Under the pieces are notes generated by a model that saw only the letters and a program-made list of their open reading frames with translations, did not search any database and was not told the DNA's origin. From assembly GCA_008921705.1 (NCBI GenBank), contig VFFE01008908.1, forward strand, positions 2,471,657 to 2,535,656: DNA of 64,000 bases, read 5' to 3'. Positions 49,901-62,706 of this stretch are shown here, piece by piece; position 1 is the stretch's first letter; each line of letters begins with the position of its first letter. Source of the stretch: Burhinus oedicnemus. Its lineage: Eukaryota > Chordata > Aves > Charadriiformes > Burhinidae. The translations under genes and the position numbers were made by a program.

Positions 49901-50991
49901 GTAGAAGGAGACGAGGAAGGGAGAAATCTAATTTAGCAGAGGTTTAACGAGTAATGTGCTCCAAAAATTTCAGTACGTGTTGGGAGCAAATAAATGGAGT
50001 TATACAAAAAGCAGGAAATTTTTCCTTCTGATCTCGCCTGTCATGTCCAAGAGAGGGACAGAAACCCTGTGTTCGTGAGGGAGGGGGGAATTACTTGAAC
50101 TGGTATGAAAAAAAAACCCAAACTAGTAAACCCTTCTCGTATAGTCTGCTGATGTGCTAAGCCAGAAAAACGCAGCCCTGCACAAAGCTGAGAGCTGTAG
50201 AGTCCAGGCATTTTGGTTCATCCATCTCTCTCTCTGTCCCTCTAAACTTGTTCTTTCAGTCGCCTGTTACCAGCTTTTATCTGCCTGGACCACCATCATC
50301 ATACACAGCTGCTTCCAAGGTTATACAGAATATCGTTTAAAATTAGTTGGTATTGTTTAAATCCAAATGCAACTACTGAGGGCTGCCAGGCTGTGCTGCC
50401 TGAAGGGATGTTGTGAGGATGACCAACAGTGGGAGGTGGCGATGTGCGAGCCGAGCGGGAGTGCAAGGGGCACTTGGAGGTGAGGAGGGGGTGGGAGCTG
50501 GCTGAGCATGTGGCATCCTGGCTTATCTGTGTGGAAACTCAACATCTCACAAACTTTAAAACCTTTAATCTGCAACGTGAATTTATATAAGCCTGCATGT
50601 GGAGGTGAGCGTGTGGCTCTGTCTACACTGTTAAGCGTTGATCGCAGGTGTGTAAAGGTCCTTGGCTGGATTTGAAGTTGAGTGTTGCTTGTAATCCAGT
50701 TGCACAATCTCTTGCCCTTGGCAAGCTGCAGCACCTGCCCTAACAAATCCATAAATACTTGGTTGCTGAGCTCTGTCCTCGAGTGACTGCAGTGTAGATG
50801 TGAAAAATCATTTAAAGGAGGCATACTCTAAATAGATGAATGAGTTGGCTGTGATACCTTTAAAAAAAACCAACAACCTATTCTACCAGCACACTTTACC
50901 ACAACTCTGACATAATTTAGAACAACCCTGCCCTCCTGAAATTTTTACTACATGATTACAGTGTTGCCAGCTCTTGTGATTTGCAGGCTTA
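46931..50991. other. Non-coding unique DNA
   Basis: No recognised exon or transposon. Simple tracts include a C-rich run near 47018-47036 and a TA-rich stretch near 48222-48290. The longest frame (50357-50824 -, 155 codons) has no family resemblance. Confidence 0.55.
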
Positions 50992-51085
50992 AGAAGAGAC
51001 CTTGAAGGAGGTCATTTAGTCCATTGCTGTACCTCAAGGCAAGAGTGATTATGCCTAGGCATCATCCCTGAAAGACGTGACAGGG
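50992..51085 (-). mobile_element. Ancient CR1-type LINE 3' relic, reversed
   Basis: On the + strand AGAGACCTTGAAGGAGGTCA, TTTAGTCCATTGCTG, CTCAAGGCAAGAGTG and GGCATCATCCCTGAAAGACG follow the reverse-complement order of the 3' end of old amniote CR1 copies (GGACCTCAGGAGGTCATCTA ... CTCAAGGCAGGA ... CCATCCCTGACAGG). It is much more diverged than the CR1 copies at 23.4 and 62.5 kb and so probably far older. Confidence 0.6.
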
Positions 51086-51966
51086 AGAGTTGGTTTTCTG
51101 TCCTTCATGGTTTCAAAGAGACTGACCATTAGGACCAATTGTCACTGCCAGCAGGGATTCTCCACCGACGGTACCTGAACACTGGTGGTAGGTGCCTTTG
51201 GTGGACCACTCATTTAGTTCAAAACTTTCCTTTTTCATGGTGGGGAGTGGGGAAGGTGTTGCTCTGAAAGTTATAAAATCAGAATAACTGTATATCTTGA
51301 ACATCACAAAATTATTATGAAGATTGGTTTGGTTTGGTTTGGTTTTTTTTTTGAGTCTCTTGGTTTTTAGAAAGGGAAGGAATGAGCTGGTTTGGAAAGC
51401 TATGCTGGATGCTTGGACTGCTGATACTACCAATGGGCCTGTGACAGCCCTTTAAAGAGGCCACTTTCTGTCCTGCAGTAATCTCACCTTCTACTCTCCT
51501 CCAGCCCCAGAGACAAACTAGTTTTACCGTGTTTTGGCATCAGCAAAGCAAATAGCTAGGTTAGGGCTATCCCAAATGTCTGCTACTGCAGAGCCAGTCT
51601 TCCTCCAAGCTTGCATTTTTTGATGTTGAACTCTCTTAAAAATCTACCTGTAAGTGTCCCATAAGAGGGTAAAGCTTTGGAAAATCTAGTTTTTACGTAG
51701 ATATTTAAAGATCACCCAAGGAATCTGAAGTCCTTCGCATGGGAATGGTGTATGGGAAAATAGGATGTCATCAAGTAGACATGTCTCATCAGCCAGTCCA
51801 TGAAGTTACGGACCCTTGTCTGTAATACAGAGCACACAAAATAAACTTCTTACTAACAACTCATTTATCTTTGCACTACCGTTAGGCCTTGGGAAGAGGG
51901 ACAGCAAGTGCTGGATGGCAGAGAACAAGCTGCTTTATAAATCTGGTTCTATAAATATTGCGACCA
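51086..51966. other. Non-coding unique DNA
   Basis: Contains a (GGTTT)n tract at 51326-51345 running into a T run to about 51352. Nothing else is recognised. Confidence 0.6.
51326..51352. repeat. (GGTTT)4 simple repeat with T tail
   Basis: Four tandem GGTTT units followed by T residues. A simple repeat. Confidence 0.85.
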
Positions 51967-52020
51967 TTGCTACCTGACTAGCATGTATACCAGTTGCTAC
52001 CTGACTAGCGTGTATACCAG
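51967..52020. repeat. 27-bp tandem duplication
   Basis: TTGCTACCTGACTAGCATGT plus ATACCAG (51967-51993) is repeated directly at 51994-52020 with one change (GCATG to GCGTG). The copies abut with no spacer. This is a recent local duplication. Confidence 0.95.
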
Positions 52021-53754
52021 TCTGGATTAATTAATTATTATTTGTAAATTCACACATTGTGGTAACTGTCACCATGGTTTCCAAAAAGATTAGGAGTGTA
52101 AGCTAAAAATCATGAAATAGTACCTCAAATAGCCTGTAGATATCTTCAGCACTTGTGCTTTCATTGGTGTCTTCTCATGACCACATACATAACTCCCACT
52201 GGTACTAATGGGAGTTGCTTGCAGTCACCAAGTGGGGAATAGAATAGGAAATCACGTACTTGTCCTTGAGAGAGGCTGTATCTAGATCTGTGACAAGCAA
52301 GTCACAACTGGCACCGTTTACTGTGAACCATTTCTGCTGAATGACGCTGATGTGTGCGCCATGGAAAATGTCCGCTTAGGTTTGTGGTAGCAAGAGACTC
52401 TCATTAATCAAAGAAGCTTTCTCAAAGTTAGACTTTTTAAAAGTGTGTAAGTTCATCCGTGTGCATTTATCTTGCAGAAAAATTCTGAATCCAAGCTCTT
52501 GCTGATCGATGGTTGCATTAATTATGCACAAAAGGTTCAATTCTGCCAGCCTTGTTCACTTTGAATGCTGCTTTACCCTGGGAGGAATTGACTTGCATTA
52601 TGCAGGTTGGACAAATTCACCTACAGTCTGAACTTCTGTACAAGTCTCCAGGGAAGGTCAAGTTTCTGTTATTCTCAATAATAAATGAGATTCCCATTGA
52701 GTAAAACGATCCCGGAAATCAGCTTCAGCTCCCTGAATAACAGTTGTGTGGCCTCTAATGGAGAGCTGGGAAGAACTGGTAGAGTTGGAGGAGAGATGAA
52801 TCTCTCCGAGCTGCAGGTCTTGCAATTCTAACCTGGCAGAGTTGGCTCCAAGGAAACACAAGTGTAAATGACTTTTTATGTATTTTGAAGAATGTCTCAG
52901 AGCTGTACTTTTTTAAATACGCTTGCTTACAGTCTTGACCCATCCCCAGTAAAGTTCTTGTAGGTGAAAGAGAGCTACAACAGTGAGAGGAGAGGACGAT
53001 ATTTATGTAATAGAAAAGATATTTTCTCACAACTCATGGCATTGTTTTCCCCTCACCATGTTTTTTTCCCAGATGGATGTTTGGAATTGTTAATAATTGT
53101 GTTTTCCTCTTCAGCTCTGGAAGTAGCCTAATTTGGCTTAACAGTCAGAGAGAAAGTAATAAAATAATAATTAATGTGAGCCACTCATCTAGGAAGTGTA
53201 AAGTGGCAGTAGTGGTAGGAAAAATGCTATAATAAATGTTTCAAACTTCAAATTCTCTGTTGAGGTGTGAACTGACCTGAAAGGAGTGAGTGGCAGTTCA
53301 TCAAAAGGATGCGTGTTTCCTTGTCATACTGTTTTATTGGCTCTTTTCAGTTATTAATCTCAGAATTGCTAAAAGTATATGGGATAATGGATGATTGCTA
53401 CACAGAACTCCAGTTTCCTTTGCTGCACAGTCACTGTGGGACAGCGCTTCAGCTACTTTGGCTCTTTTGTATTGCCTCGAGAGAGAATTTTACCCATGTG
53501 TTTTGCTCCAGAAGTCATCTGTTGTTTTTCAATGTATGCACATAAACAGCTCTTGCCGCTACGCCTAAATATTGAGTCAGCAGTTCCCTCTGATGAAGCC
53601 ATCACCGAGGACTGTCACGTTTATCTCAACAGATCAGCATCACAGAGCACGTAATGCTATTAGCTCCAAAACGTTGTCTGCTAACCACAGAATTGTGAGA
53701 CACAAGTGACCTTCTGCCCTTTCACTTCCTAATCGGCTCTGAGCTTGGGCTGCC
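52021..53754. other. Non-coding unique DNA
   Basis: Holds a short inverted repeat at 52191-52216. No recognised exon or transposon. Confidence 0.55.
52191..52216. repeat. Inverted repeat with 8-bp arms
   Basis: AACTCCCA (52191-52198) and TGGGAGTT (52209-52216) are perfect complements around a 10-base loop. The wording recalls a dispersed amniote repeat that contains AACTCCCATTGACTTCAATG, so it may be a relic of that; the assignment is uncertain. Confidence 0.55.
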
Positions 53755-53855
53755 AGCTTGGCTGCTCCATGCCTCCATAACCCATCTGAAAAATGGGCAC
53801 AGTTTCACCTTCCCGCCTTGCTGAAGGCGTTTTGAAGGTGAATATACTGACAAGT
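53755..53855 (+). mobile_element. MIR-like ancient SINE, central part
   Basis: CCCATCTGAAAAATGGGCAC and AGTTTCACCTTCCCGCCTTG parallel the MIR block CCCATCTGTAAAATGGGGA ... TACCTACCTCA, preceded by a CTCCATGCCTC-like piece and followed by TTTTGAAGGTGAATATA, matching the GTTGTGAGGATTAAT region. Confidence 0.5.
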
Positions 53856-56800
53856 GGGAGTTGTTCAGATTATTTGATGTACGTTAGAGCACTGGGGGTT
53901 TGTTTTGTTGTTATTTTAAATATTTAAAATGCCTGTGATTAAATTATGTCACATCCGTTGGGTTCTGGTCACCCTCATCCTGCAGTTGCAGAGGTAGCAG
54001 GGATTCCTCCTGGTTCTCTTTTGCCTTTCTGCAATGCTTCCTCAGCAGGGTGAGAGAAATGTTGCTTTAGAAAAAATGGTTCCAGTGGCACAAAATAATA
54101 CATTGCCAATCACGCTCTGACTGTTTGAGCTTTGTTGCTATATTTCATTTATGACTTCATCTAACTACACATTTGTATGTCATCGTACTGGGAATTTAGA
54201 CTCTTAGCAGATTAATGAATGGCTAGCCTGGTAATCAAGGCTCTGCTTCACCGTGTCTCATGGGTTTGCTTGAAATTGGGTAAGATGTCACTAGCCTTTC
54301 TGACTGCCATGTTGTGATCTTCATGAGAGCAGATGTGAAGAAAACGTGTGTTGCTCTTCACAGCCCAGCGCGTCAGCATGGCTCTCCGGTGAACCCTGGC
54401 AGCCCCATGCTGGGAGGTGGGACCACCGTCCCCTGCCAGCCTTGTTGCCTCCACCAGCGCGACGGGCAGTGGGGACCGTGCATCACCTTAAATCAGCACA
54501 CTGTCCCGAGTCAGAACCCCAGCTAAGAACAAAAATAAGTTTGTTTCTTTTTTTTTTGTGTGCCACAAAACATTTATTGCCTCTAGGCTGCTATCCTGCA
54601 GAAACTTGACTGTGTGTTTAAAGCGAAGCATGGAAATTGGTCTTGAAGCAATCAGGATACTTGTGTGCTTTCAACTAAGCAGGTGATTTACAGCAAGTGC
54701 CGTGACCAGTTCTGTACCAGCATCTGTCTTCTGGCAAAGTGGTTTCACCTGCGTCAGTCATCTGAAGGACTCAACGCGGTTGTCAAAGGATAAATGCTTC
54801 ACACTTTGTAAATAAGCACTGGAGTTCAGGTTTAAACTTCCTTTTTTTTATTTTTTTTTTTTGGTAAGGTCTTACCTGCTACGTGACATCCTTGTCCTGA
54901 AGAAAAGCATTCTGTCTCTCTGATTATCACTTGACTGTCCTGTAAGTCAAATAACATAGAGGTACTTTTGAGAGAATCTCATCTCAGTGTTTTTCTAAAG
55001 CCTAGATCTGATTGTGTGTTTTCAAGCATTCGTTTTCCAGGCGGGTACTGATGTAGTAGCACGAGAAAGCAGATTTCTAGGGAAGCTGTTTTCTCACCAC
55101 TCCAGATCACAACGTCCTCCGCTAACCGTGTCTAAGCTGAGGAGGTAATAGTGGTTTTGAGGATTACTGCCTTATCCTTGGTGTGACGCTGACACAGGTA
55201 CAAGCTAAAACCTGGTGGTTTTGTTTATTGGGAATTGGAGGCAAGGCAAGGAACAGCTCATTTTGTTTGGGCTGCCAGACAGTTGCATGAGGATAATTTT
55301 TGTGTGTTGTTTATTTGTGTTGGATTGAAACCAGTGACGGTGGGGACCTGGAGATACTCTGGAATTACTCACCACAGTGAAAGCGGGAGCTGCTGGCATT
55401 GCACTCCGCGCGGCATCTCTTGTTGTCTGTTGGCCAGTCAATACCAGAAGGGCATTTGTAAATCAGCAAATGAGTTTAAAATGACGTTTAAAATTGGGAC
55501 ACTTGAAGAAAATGATTTGCAAGAAGCTAATAAAATGACGGAGCGCGTAATGTGATGGAATGATTGTTTTGTGTGAACGCAGAGCTATGAATGCCTACGC
55601 AGGGACATTTAACAGAGAGAAGGTATAACTGAAGTAATCAGATGAAATGAAGCAAAGACCATTTAAGTCAAACACTATGTCATCGTCCCCAGTTTAAGCA
55701 CTGGAGTATTTTATAGGGGTGGTGCTTGGCTTCAGAAAGGCAGAGTAAGGCACCCTGTGGGTGTATATCCTGTGAAATTCATAGGTGATGACAGGATTGG
55801 GAGGCGAGGTTTTTATTTTTTGTGTACAACTGAAAAAGCAATAAAATAAATGGCGAAGCCTGTACACATTATCAATAGCATGACAGTTAGCTTTGGACTG
55901 CAAAGATGCAGAGTTATGCTCTACCTAACCAGCAGGCTTACTGTACGCAGGAATGTTTTAATTAAAAGTGAGGGAAATGTATTGTAACTTGTGTTTGCTT
56001 TACTATTTTATTGCACTTACAAAGCTATAAGGATTAATAAGCTTTTTCTGTGTTAGAGCTGAGGGTGTGGAATTTACAGCAAGGGAACTGTAAATAATAA
56101 AATATTCTAATAGTTTTTATTTTGGTGAGGTTAGAAAAGAATTAACATTAATGTATTTGTTTTCTTTTACATTTTAATGCTTCCGATTATCAATAGGGAT
56201 GAATCTGAAACTCAAACACCAATCAGCTTCTCAATGTTTGGCATTTTTTCAGCATCCTGAGCAGTTACCTAATCACAACATTACAGAAAGTGAACCGGGA
56301 GAATGTTTTCAACCAGCTAAAGCATTAGCAATCACGAAGAACTAAAGCATGCTGTGCATGCGGAGCTACTGAAAAAAAAAAATACGGAAATTGGTAGCAG
56401 TTAAGAACAGGTAAAATTAAGGGACGGGATCTGTAGGGAATAGTGCCTAAATGTGCATATTGCTGGGTAGGTTTGCTGTCTGTTCTAGTCTTTCCCTTGA
56501 GTTTTACAGTAAGTGCATCCATATGGCTACATAACTGCGTGTTTCTGTAATCTGCATATTTCTTGCTATAGCTGATACATTTGCATTTATTGGTCAGTAT
56601 TGAATATGAAGCTGGAAAACTACTAAGCAAAGGTCAAGGAGGATTTGTCAGGGAACAGGACCCATCTGAACCCAAGGGTTGCTGAGTGGGAAGAGCCAAA
56701 CATTGAAGAGCCACAGGAGACTCGTGGCTTTCTAAGAGTATGATGAGGTTATCGCAGTTGGAAGTCCATTAGGTTTATAGCATTTTGTGGCTCTGGGCTA

Positions 56801-57851
56801 GGGGAAAAAGTATACCATGGAGACAGTATCTCCAGTGTACAGCGTTCAGGGAGAAAGACTGGTTTAAATAACTGTATTGATGTTCTGTAGAAGTGTGGTG
56901 GAATGGTGTTCTGTTTGAAAAAAAAACAAAAAAACCCCAAACCAAAACAAAACAAAAAACCCTCTCTCTGAGTCTCTCTCTTCAGTACACTGGATGTGGT
57001 CATTGAAACAAACTTCAGGCAGTGCCTCAGAGATAAATGTGTACGTTTTAGATGACTCTCTTTTTCTGTGGTGGAATTTACAGAGATTAGACTAATGAAC
57101 TGATCTAGTTTTAGGCACATGCTGTTAGGTGAGGTGTTTTATTAAGACTTTTAACTGCAAATTAAAGGTCTGCTAGAAGGGCAATTAAAGTCATTGGAAA
57201 GAGTTTTATATCACACCCAACCAGGGATGACCCACATTGTTCTGTACTTATCCAGCAGTACAAACAGCCTTGCAAGACAAACAGCAAGGCAGGTAAGTAA
57301 TCTTTGTTGAAGCAGATGAGCTATTGGGCATCAAATAATCTCCTGTTTATTACTATGGCTTTAAAGTGCAGAATATCTTTTCATGGATATATGTGCCCAT
57401 ATGTATGCAGGTGTCAAAAGCAAACATTGGTTTTGAATAAAAATGGAATTGAAATCCTGCAGGTGTTCAGTCTGTGCTGGATACTCCATTTATTATGTGC
57501 TTAATTACAATATCTGTTCATAGGACCCGTCTGATGCCTTGAAGGAGAATAAAAACCAGGATAACTTGTTTCGGGGAGATTAAAATTCATTTGTATCCAA
57601 GTTTTAAAGAAAAGAGATAAGTTTTTTCCTGCCAATGATTGTGGCAGCTTGTGTAGTAGTGCCGTTGTGGGGAGCAAACAGGCAGTCTTGCTCCTGGGAA
57701 GAGTCTCACTGTGAGACAGGTTTACAGATATATGGCTAACAGTAGGTTCTGATGTGGGTTTTTTACTTGTTCTTTGGTTTCAGTAGTCACATGTATTGCC
57801 TAAACATGTTTTCTTTTCTTTTTTCTTTTTTTTTTAATTTAAAAATCCAAG
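53856..57851. other. Non-coding unique DNA
   Basis: No recognised gene. Simple tracts: T-rich near 54842-54862 and 57815-57835, A-rich 56921-56960. The segment 56140-56280 is AT-rich unique DNA with enhancer-like texture but no specific support. Confidence 0.5.
56921..56960. repeat. A-rich low-complexity tract
   Basis: A runs broken by C and short C clusters (AACCAAAACAAAACAAAAAA style). It reads as a long Phe/Leu/Gly-like segment on the - strand, which explains the open frame there. Confidence 0.75.
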
Positions 57852-57908
57852 ATGAAACTGGTCATTGTGTTCTTGTTCACGGTGTTTCTACTTCAAGAAT
57901 CCACTTAA
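57852..57908 (+). CDS. Tiny signal-peptide-like ORF after a pyrimidine tract (unconfirmed)
   Basis: ATG at 57852 opens an 18-codon frame encoding MKLVIVFLFTVFLLQEST, then TAA. It reads like a textbook signal peptide (one Lys, then a hydrophobic core). It lies directly after a strong polypyrimidine tract and CCAAG, so it could be the start of an exon whose acceptor is the AAG just before the ATG. Against this, the in-frame stop comes at once and the only internal donor-like GT (ACG|GTGTTT) is poor. A T-rich stretch read in this frame gives Val, Phe and Leu by chance. Most probably not a gene. Confidence 0.07.
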   Translation: MKLVIVFLFTVFLLQEST

Positions 57909-60900
57909 CTGCGAACAGTGAAAGACTGTGAACTCAGCTTATCTGACTTGCATGGTTTTGTGTCTCTCTTTGCTCTGTGACTTGGCGAGTCATCTTGCAC
58001 GAGCTTGCAGTACACCCAGTCCCAAGTGCTGCCTTGGCCCCTCATCTTTCCTAACGCCATCTCCTCCCAGTCTTTTGTCTCTAACATTAAGCAAAAGGTT
58101 GGAGGGTGGTTTATTTTTTACCTATTCTATTATTCTACTCAAATATGACCTACTCAAGACTTGTATCAAGCCACACAAAGATCCAGTCTTTAATACTGAC
58201 GGATGTTTTCATTCTCAGCAGCCGAGTGCCTCCACTCACCAGTTCAGAGCTTGGCTTTAAAGCTAGCCCTTCACTTCTGAAGCCCTCAGACTGGGCTACA
58301 CCTTCCCTCAGGCAATTTGTAGAAATCAGATAGCTTTGCAAGCAGCCGTGAAAAAAGCTGATAAAAAGCAAGCCAGGTTGTACCTCCAGATAAACTACTC
58401 CCTGTAATGTGAAAGTATAAATAAGACAATGAGGTATTTGTTTAAGTGCTGTTTGCGTGGGAGCGACCCTACAGCCCAGGTCTCCTGGGTCTTAATTCAA
58501 ATAGATTTTAGGCACTCACCCCCCACACACACACCTTTGGCCCGTGGTATTTAATACAGATGTGCACATTCGTATGGAAGAGTCCTCTTAACTCACGTTG
58601 CGTGTTTCCAGAGCTGCTTTGGGCATGCAGCGTAGAGTCCTGCTGCGCCTCTGCACGGTGAGGCTGGAGATGGCTGATGTGGGGCAGCCCTGAGCAAGTG
58701 CTGCAGGGATCGCGTTAGGCTTGGGTTGAGGTAGTCCGGAGTGATGATCTACAGGATTAAAACTAACTGGCTAATTAAGGGTGCTCTGTGTACATTGTCC
58801 AGTGTATGTATTTAATTTACCATCTTCAGCTGTAGCCTTTTGCAAGATAAATGGAATTTCTACTGACAGTAACTTTGACAATTTTGATGTAGAAGAAACG
58901 TGATTCTTTTGAAGTGAATGTGTGTGTCATGGTTGTAGCATTATCTAGAGTTCGGAAAACGTATATATGAGAGAAACTGAATATAAATGCAAGTATATAA
59001 TCACCCTGTTAATTTACTTTCAGCTAATTTCACTTCCCATAAGTCACATACACACTTACACAAATGGTAATTTTCATTCATTTCTGTGCCAATATTTAAA
59101 AGCAGAACATTACGGTGCAATCTCATTACTACAGCTTTATTGATTTATAAAATTACACTTTATTACACTAATCCATATATTAGAAAGAATAAAATTGTGC
59201 GTAGTTACAGCTCAGGTCTTCTCGCCAAGGAGGTACATAGTTTGCTTTTTCATCAGTAGTTCACAATTTAAATTAGTGGATGTCATGCTGTTGGACTCCA
59301 TGAACACAGGATTAATGGCAAACTCATTAGTTCATGAAGTTTAATCTTCTTGGTGGGTGTCCCACCTCGTGGGAAATGAGAGGGATTCGGCTGCAGGTGT
59401 CTGCTGAGGTAACAGCAATCACTCGAAGAGAGAGATGCAGAAGGCGTGCTGCTGCTATTGCGAACCCACGAAATTTATTATTTATGTTTTATTTGATGCC
59501 AGGATACTCTTTTTTTTTCCTTAGGAGAAAGCAAATGAATTCTCTGAAGGACACATGAAGAGGTGGTAACTGCACTGGCAGCTACCACACTGCAGTAGTG
59601 GTACCTTCCCAGGTCAGAGAGGTGTTGCTGTACTTGACTATTTGGCATAGATCCTTAAACAGGTCTTTTTTAAGTGGCTTTCTTAGGGAGTGTGGCAGGT
59701 TTTATACCCTTACTTCTAGTCATCAGGTAATTATCAGTTTCTTTGAAATTGGTGTTACAGTCGAGAGCGAACCCCCTCATGCTGAACTGGTTTTGTGTAG
59801 CCATGGGGTGGTGTTTCGCAATGCATACAAACAGGCTTGCAAAGCCCCAACGCAGCAGCAAGTTATTTTTGTCCCTTTTAATCTGTTAGGTCCTGATCCT
59901 GATCTGTAGGTTTTCCAAAATCCCATTGATTTCTCTAGAATTAGGCTCCCGAAGTCCTTTGAGAGCCTGGGTATTGCTGATCTTGTGCTATAAACCAGAA
60001 ACAAACCCATTTTCTCTACCTCAAAACGCTATAAGGATGAACATGTTGAAGATTATCAACAGTCTTATTCGGTGGCCGTGAAGGCCACAGAAATACCAAA
60101 AATAGATTTAAAAGGGACAAAAATAGCTTGCTGCCTGGAGGGTATACAAACTCTGAGCTGTTGCTGTGCGGCTTGGCTGAACGGTTTCTCCAGGGAGGCT
60201 CCAGGCAGTCAGTACTTCTGTGAGAGGATGCAGCTGGACACGGTGCTTCAGAAGGAGGGAGAGCAGCTTTTATGTGCGCTGAGGATCGACCTGCCATCGC
60301 TTGTGCGCGTGGCTGGCACAGTCCTTTGAGCAAGAGGGGATCCCCACAAGCTGCTGCTCCGGGATCCAGCTTTGGCCACTTAGTGTTGCAGGAAAGGCTG
60401 GTGGGAGCAGAAGGAGATACTGAGCTCTTTGTACCAATCCCTTCCCTCTCCCCCTACAGAAGAAAAATTACTTTAAACCGCAGCCACAAAATGCATTTCT
60501 GTCCGAAATGTGTCTGTAGAAAGACAGGTTTGTCTTGGTCAGCTCTTGTCTGGGTTTAATCAGTCATTCCTGCTGACCACAGTGGGAGAAATTCTGCTTT
60601 GAGTACTGCAGTTGTCTGCGTAGCCAGGAAGAGTCAATCAGCATCTGTTCCTGCGCATGCATCGTTAACAGAGCTGTCAATTAATTTCTAGCAACAGACC
60701 ACATTCGCCTTTGGACTGAATTTCTGCTCTGCCACCGAGACACTTTGAATGCTTGTCACGTGCTTGTGGGTTATAGGTATCAAGTCACTGCCTAGAGAAG
60801 GGACAGACAACATTTAAAATCCCAGAATGAGCTTCCTGAGTTGCGAGTTTCAGGAGAAAATTATAAGTCGAGCGTGTTTGGTTTGTAACAGACCAGGCCT

Positions 60901-62544
60901 CTCTGAAACTTCCATATTTTCATGTAGTTAAAACTATAAATTACCCTTACCATGGGAAAGTGGGGTCACACATGCGTATAACGGATAGCATAACGGTGTC
61001 CAAATACAATTCCTTCTACTGCTGTTGAAAAAAACCCGTCAGTAGTCTTACTTTGGATAACCCCAGAAGTCAATAAGATGAAGTAGTTCTGTGTACAATA
61101 TTTTCTTATAGATAGGTTACACTTTCTTTTTTGTTAATGTAGATAAGACTATTTCTAATAGTGTGCTGCAGGTAAATTCTGCCTTAAGCTTGGCTGGTAA
61201 TCGGGTGGCCTCTTCTGGAGACAGACCAGGTTGTCTTTTCCGTTCTCCGCTTGCCATTAGCAGATCTGTGGAGTTTGTCCTGCCTTCCAGTTATCACCAT
61301 AGGTGACAGATGCAGGAGAGCCAAAGCAGGCTCTCCACGTTATCCTGTGACACGAGGGAAGAAGGTGACCTCTAAACACGGTGCAGAGGGAAGAGGGGCT
61401 GTTTTCCTGATATGTTTCTTCCTTGGCAGCTGAAGATTTTTTCAGCGTAGGTGGTGAGAGCAGTCTCTTCTTGCTGAATGAAGAAAAATATCAGTCTTCA
61501 AGAGCAATGGCAAGAACAGCATCCTTCCTCTACCCTGCCTGCAAACAGCCTCTCAGCAGCAGCGCTTGGCGTTGCAGCTTCGTGAGTCAGTAGCATTGCT
61601 CTACACCTCACTTTAAAACCTTATTTACTACAGTTCCTTTCACCTGTGGTAACCGCTAGTTGAGTTTGTATAAAATATGGGTGTAGCTACTGTATCGTTA
61701 CGCTGAGTGTACGACTCCCACATTATCTGTCATTTTAAGAGAAGTTGGTCAGTGGAGATGAGAAGCAAATGATTGTGGTTTGATCAGCTATATTTTGGTG
61801 GCTCACCAGATTGTCATTGCCAGCCAGGGGAATTGGATAAGGAGTTTGCAGAAATCGTTGCTTTGCAAATGGGCGATATAGGTGTTCTGCACTTGAGAAG
61901 TCAACTTCTAAATGACTTGCTAGGGGCTGTTTTGGTGCATGGTAACAGAATTACAGCTCAAGAACTGTTTTTGTTTTAACAAGAAAGTAATTGAAGTGAC
62001 TACGTGCCCTTTGAAGTCTTATTTTCAGATTACAATAAGCAAAGATTCTGATTAATTTAGCAGCAGGGCATCAGTGGCTATTAACAGCTTAACATGAGGC
62101 CCTGGTAGATTGATAAGGAGCTAAACAGCCCCTGAATCGCATATTAACAATGTGGCCATACTATGATTGAGGCTCATGTTGTGGGGAGGTGTCAGCATGG
62201 CTGATAGGCAATACAACAGCAGCAGCTATTTGTCTTTTAAATGGGCACTTAAATTATTCAGAATAGTATTTGGTAGTCATCAGTATATCTGAGCCACAGT
62301 CCAGTTATTCTAGGCATGGATGACAAGCTTCAATTTAGTTAGCTTAAGTACAGCATTGGGCTCTGTGTGGGCAAACTCACCTGTGTCTATAAGCAATTTC
62401 TCAGGTGGGGTCTCCAGCCCATGATGAGATCCCTCTTCTGTGGCATTAGCAGTGCATGAATAAACTAGGATGCAGCTAGCTTGGGTGTGATAACTAAAAC
62501 AACAGCCAGGCAACCGTTTCACCTAGCATCTGAGCCACCCACGT
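57909..62544. other. Non-coding unique DNA
   Basis: No recognised exon. Opposite-strand frames at 57905-58371 and 59598-60559 lack support. A weak MIR-like piece may lie at 60718-60790 (CTGCTCTGCCACCGAGACAC). AT-rich blocks at 59020-59220 and 62030-62240 have conserved-element-like texture but nothing decisive. Confidence 0.5.
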
Positions 62545-62706
62545 TATCACAGAATCGTAGAATGGTTTGGGTTGGAAGGGACCTTTAAAGGTCATCTAGT
62601 CCAGCCTCCCTGCATTGAGCAGGGACATCTTCAACTAGATCAGGTTGCTCAGAGCCCCGTCCAACCTGACCTTGAATGTTTCCAGGGATGGGGCATCCAC
62701 CACCTC
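62545..62706 (-). mobile_element. CR1 LINE 3' end, strongly truncated
   Basis: On the + strand it begins ATCACAGAATCGTAGAATGG, followed by GGAAGGGACCTTTAAAGGTC and CATCTAGTCCAGCCTCCCTG. These are the complement of the CR1 tail. It keeps the palindrome GACCTTTAAAGGTC (62580-62593) and the segment ending the reverse transcriptase, then stops near 62706. It shares diagnostic words with the copy at 23388-23962 (CTTCAACTAGATCAGGTTGC), so both likely belong to one subfamily. Confidence 0.93.

Noticed and set aside
60718..60790. Another MIR-like copy
   Set aside because: Only CTGCTCTGCCACC and AAGTCACT match, with spacing off; this could be chance.
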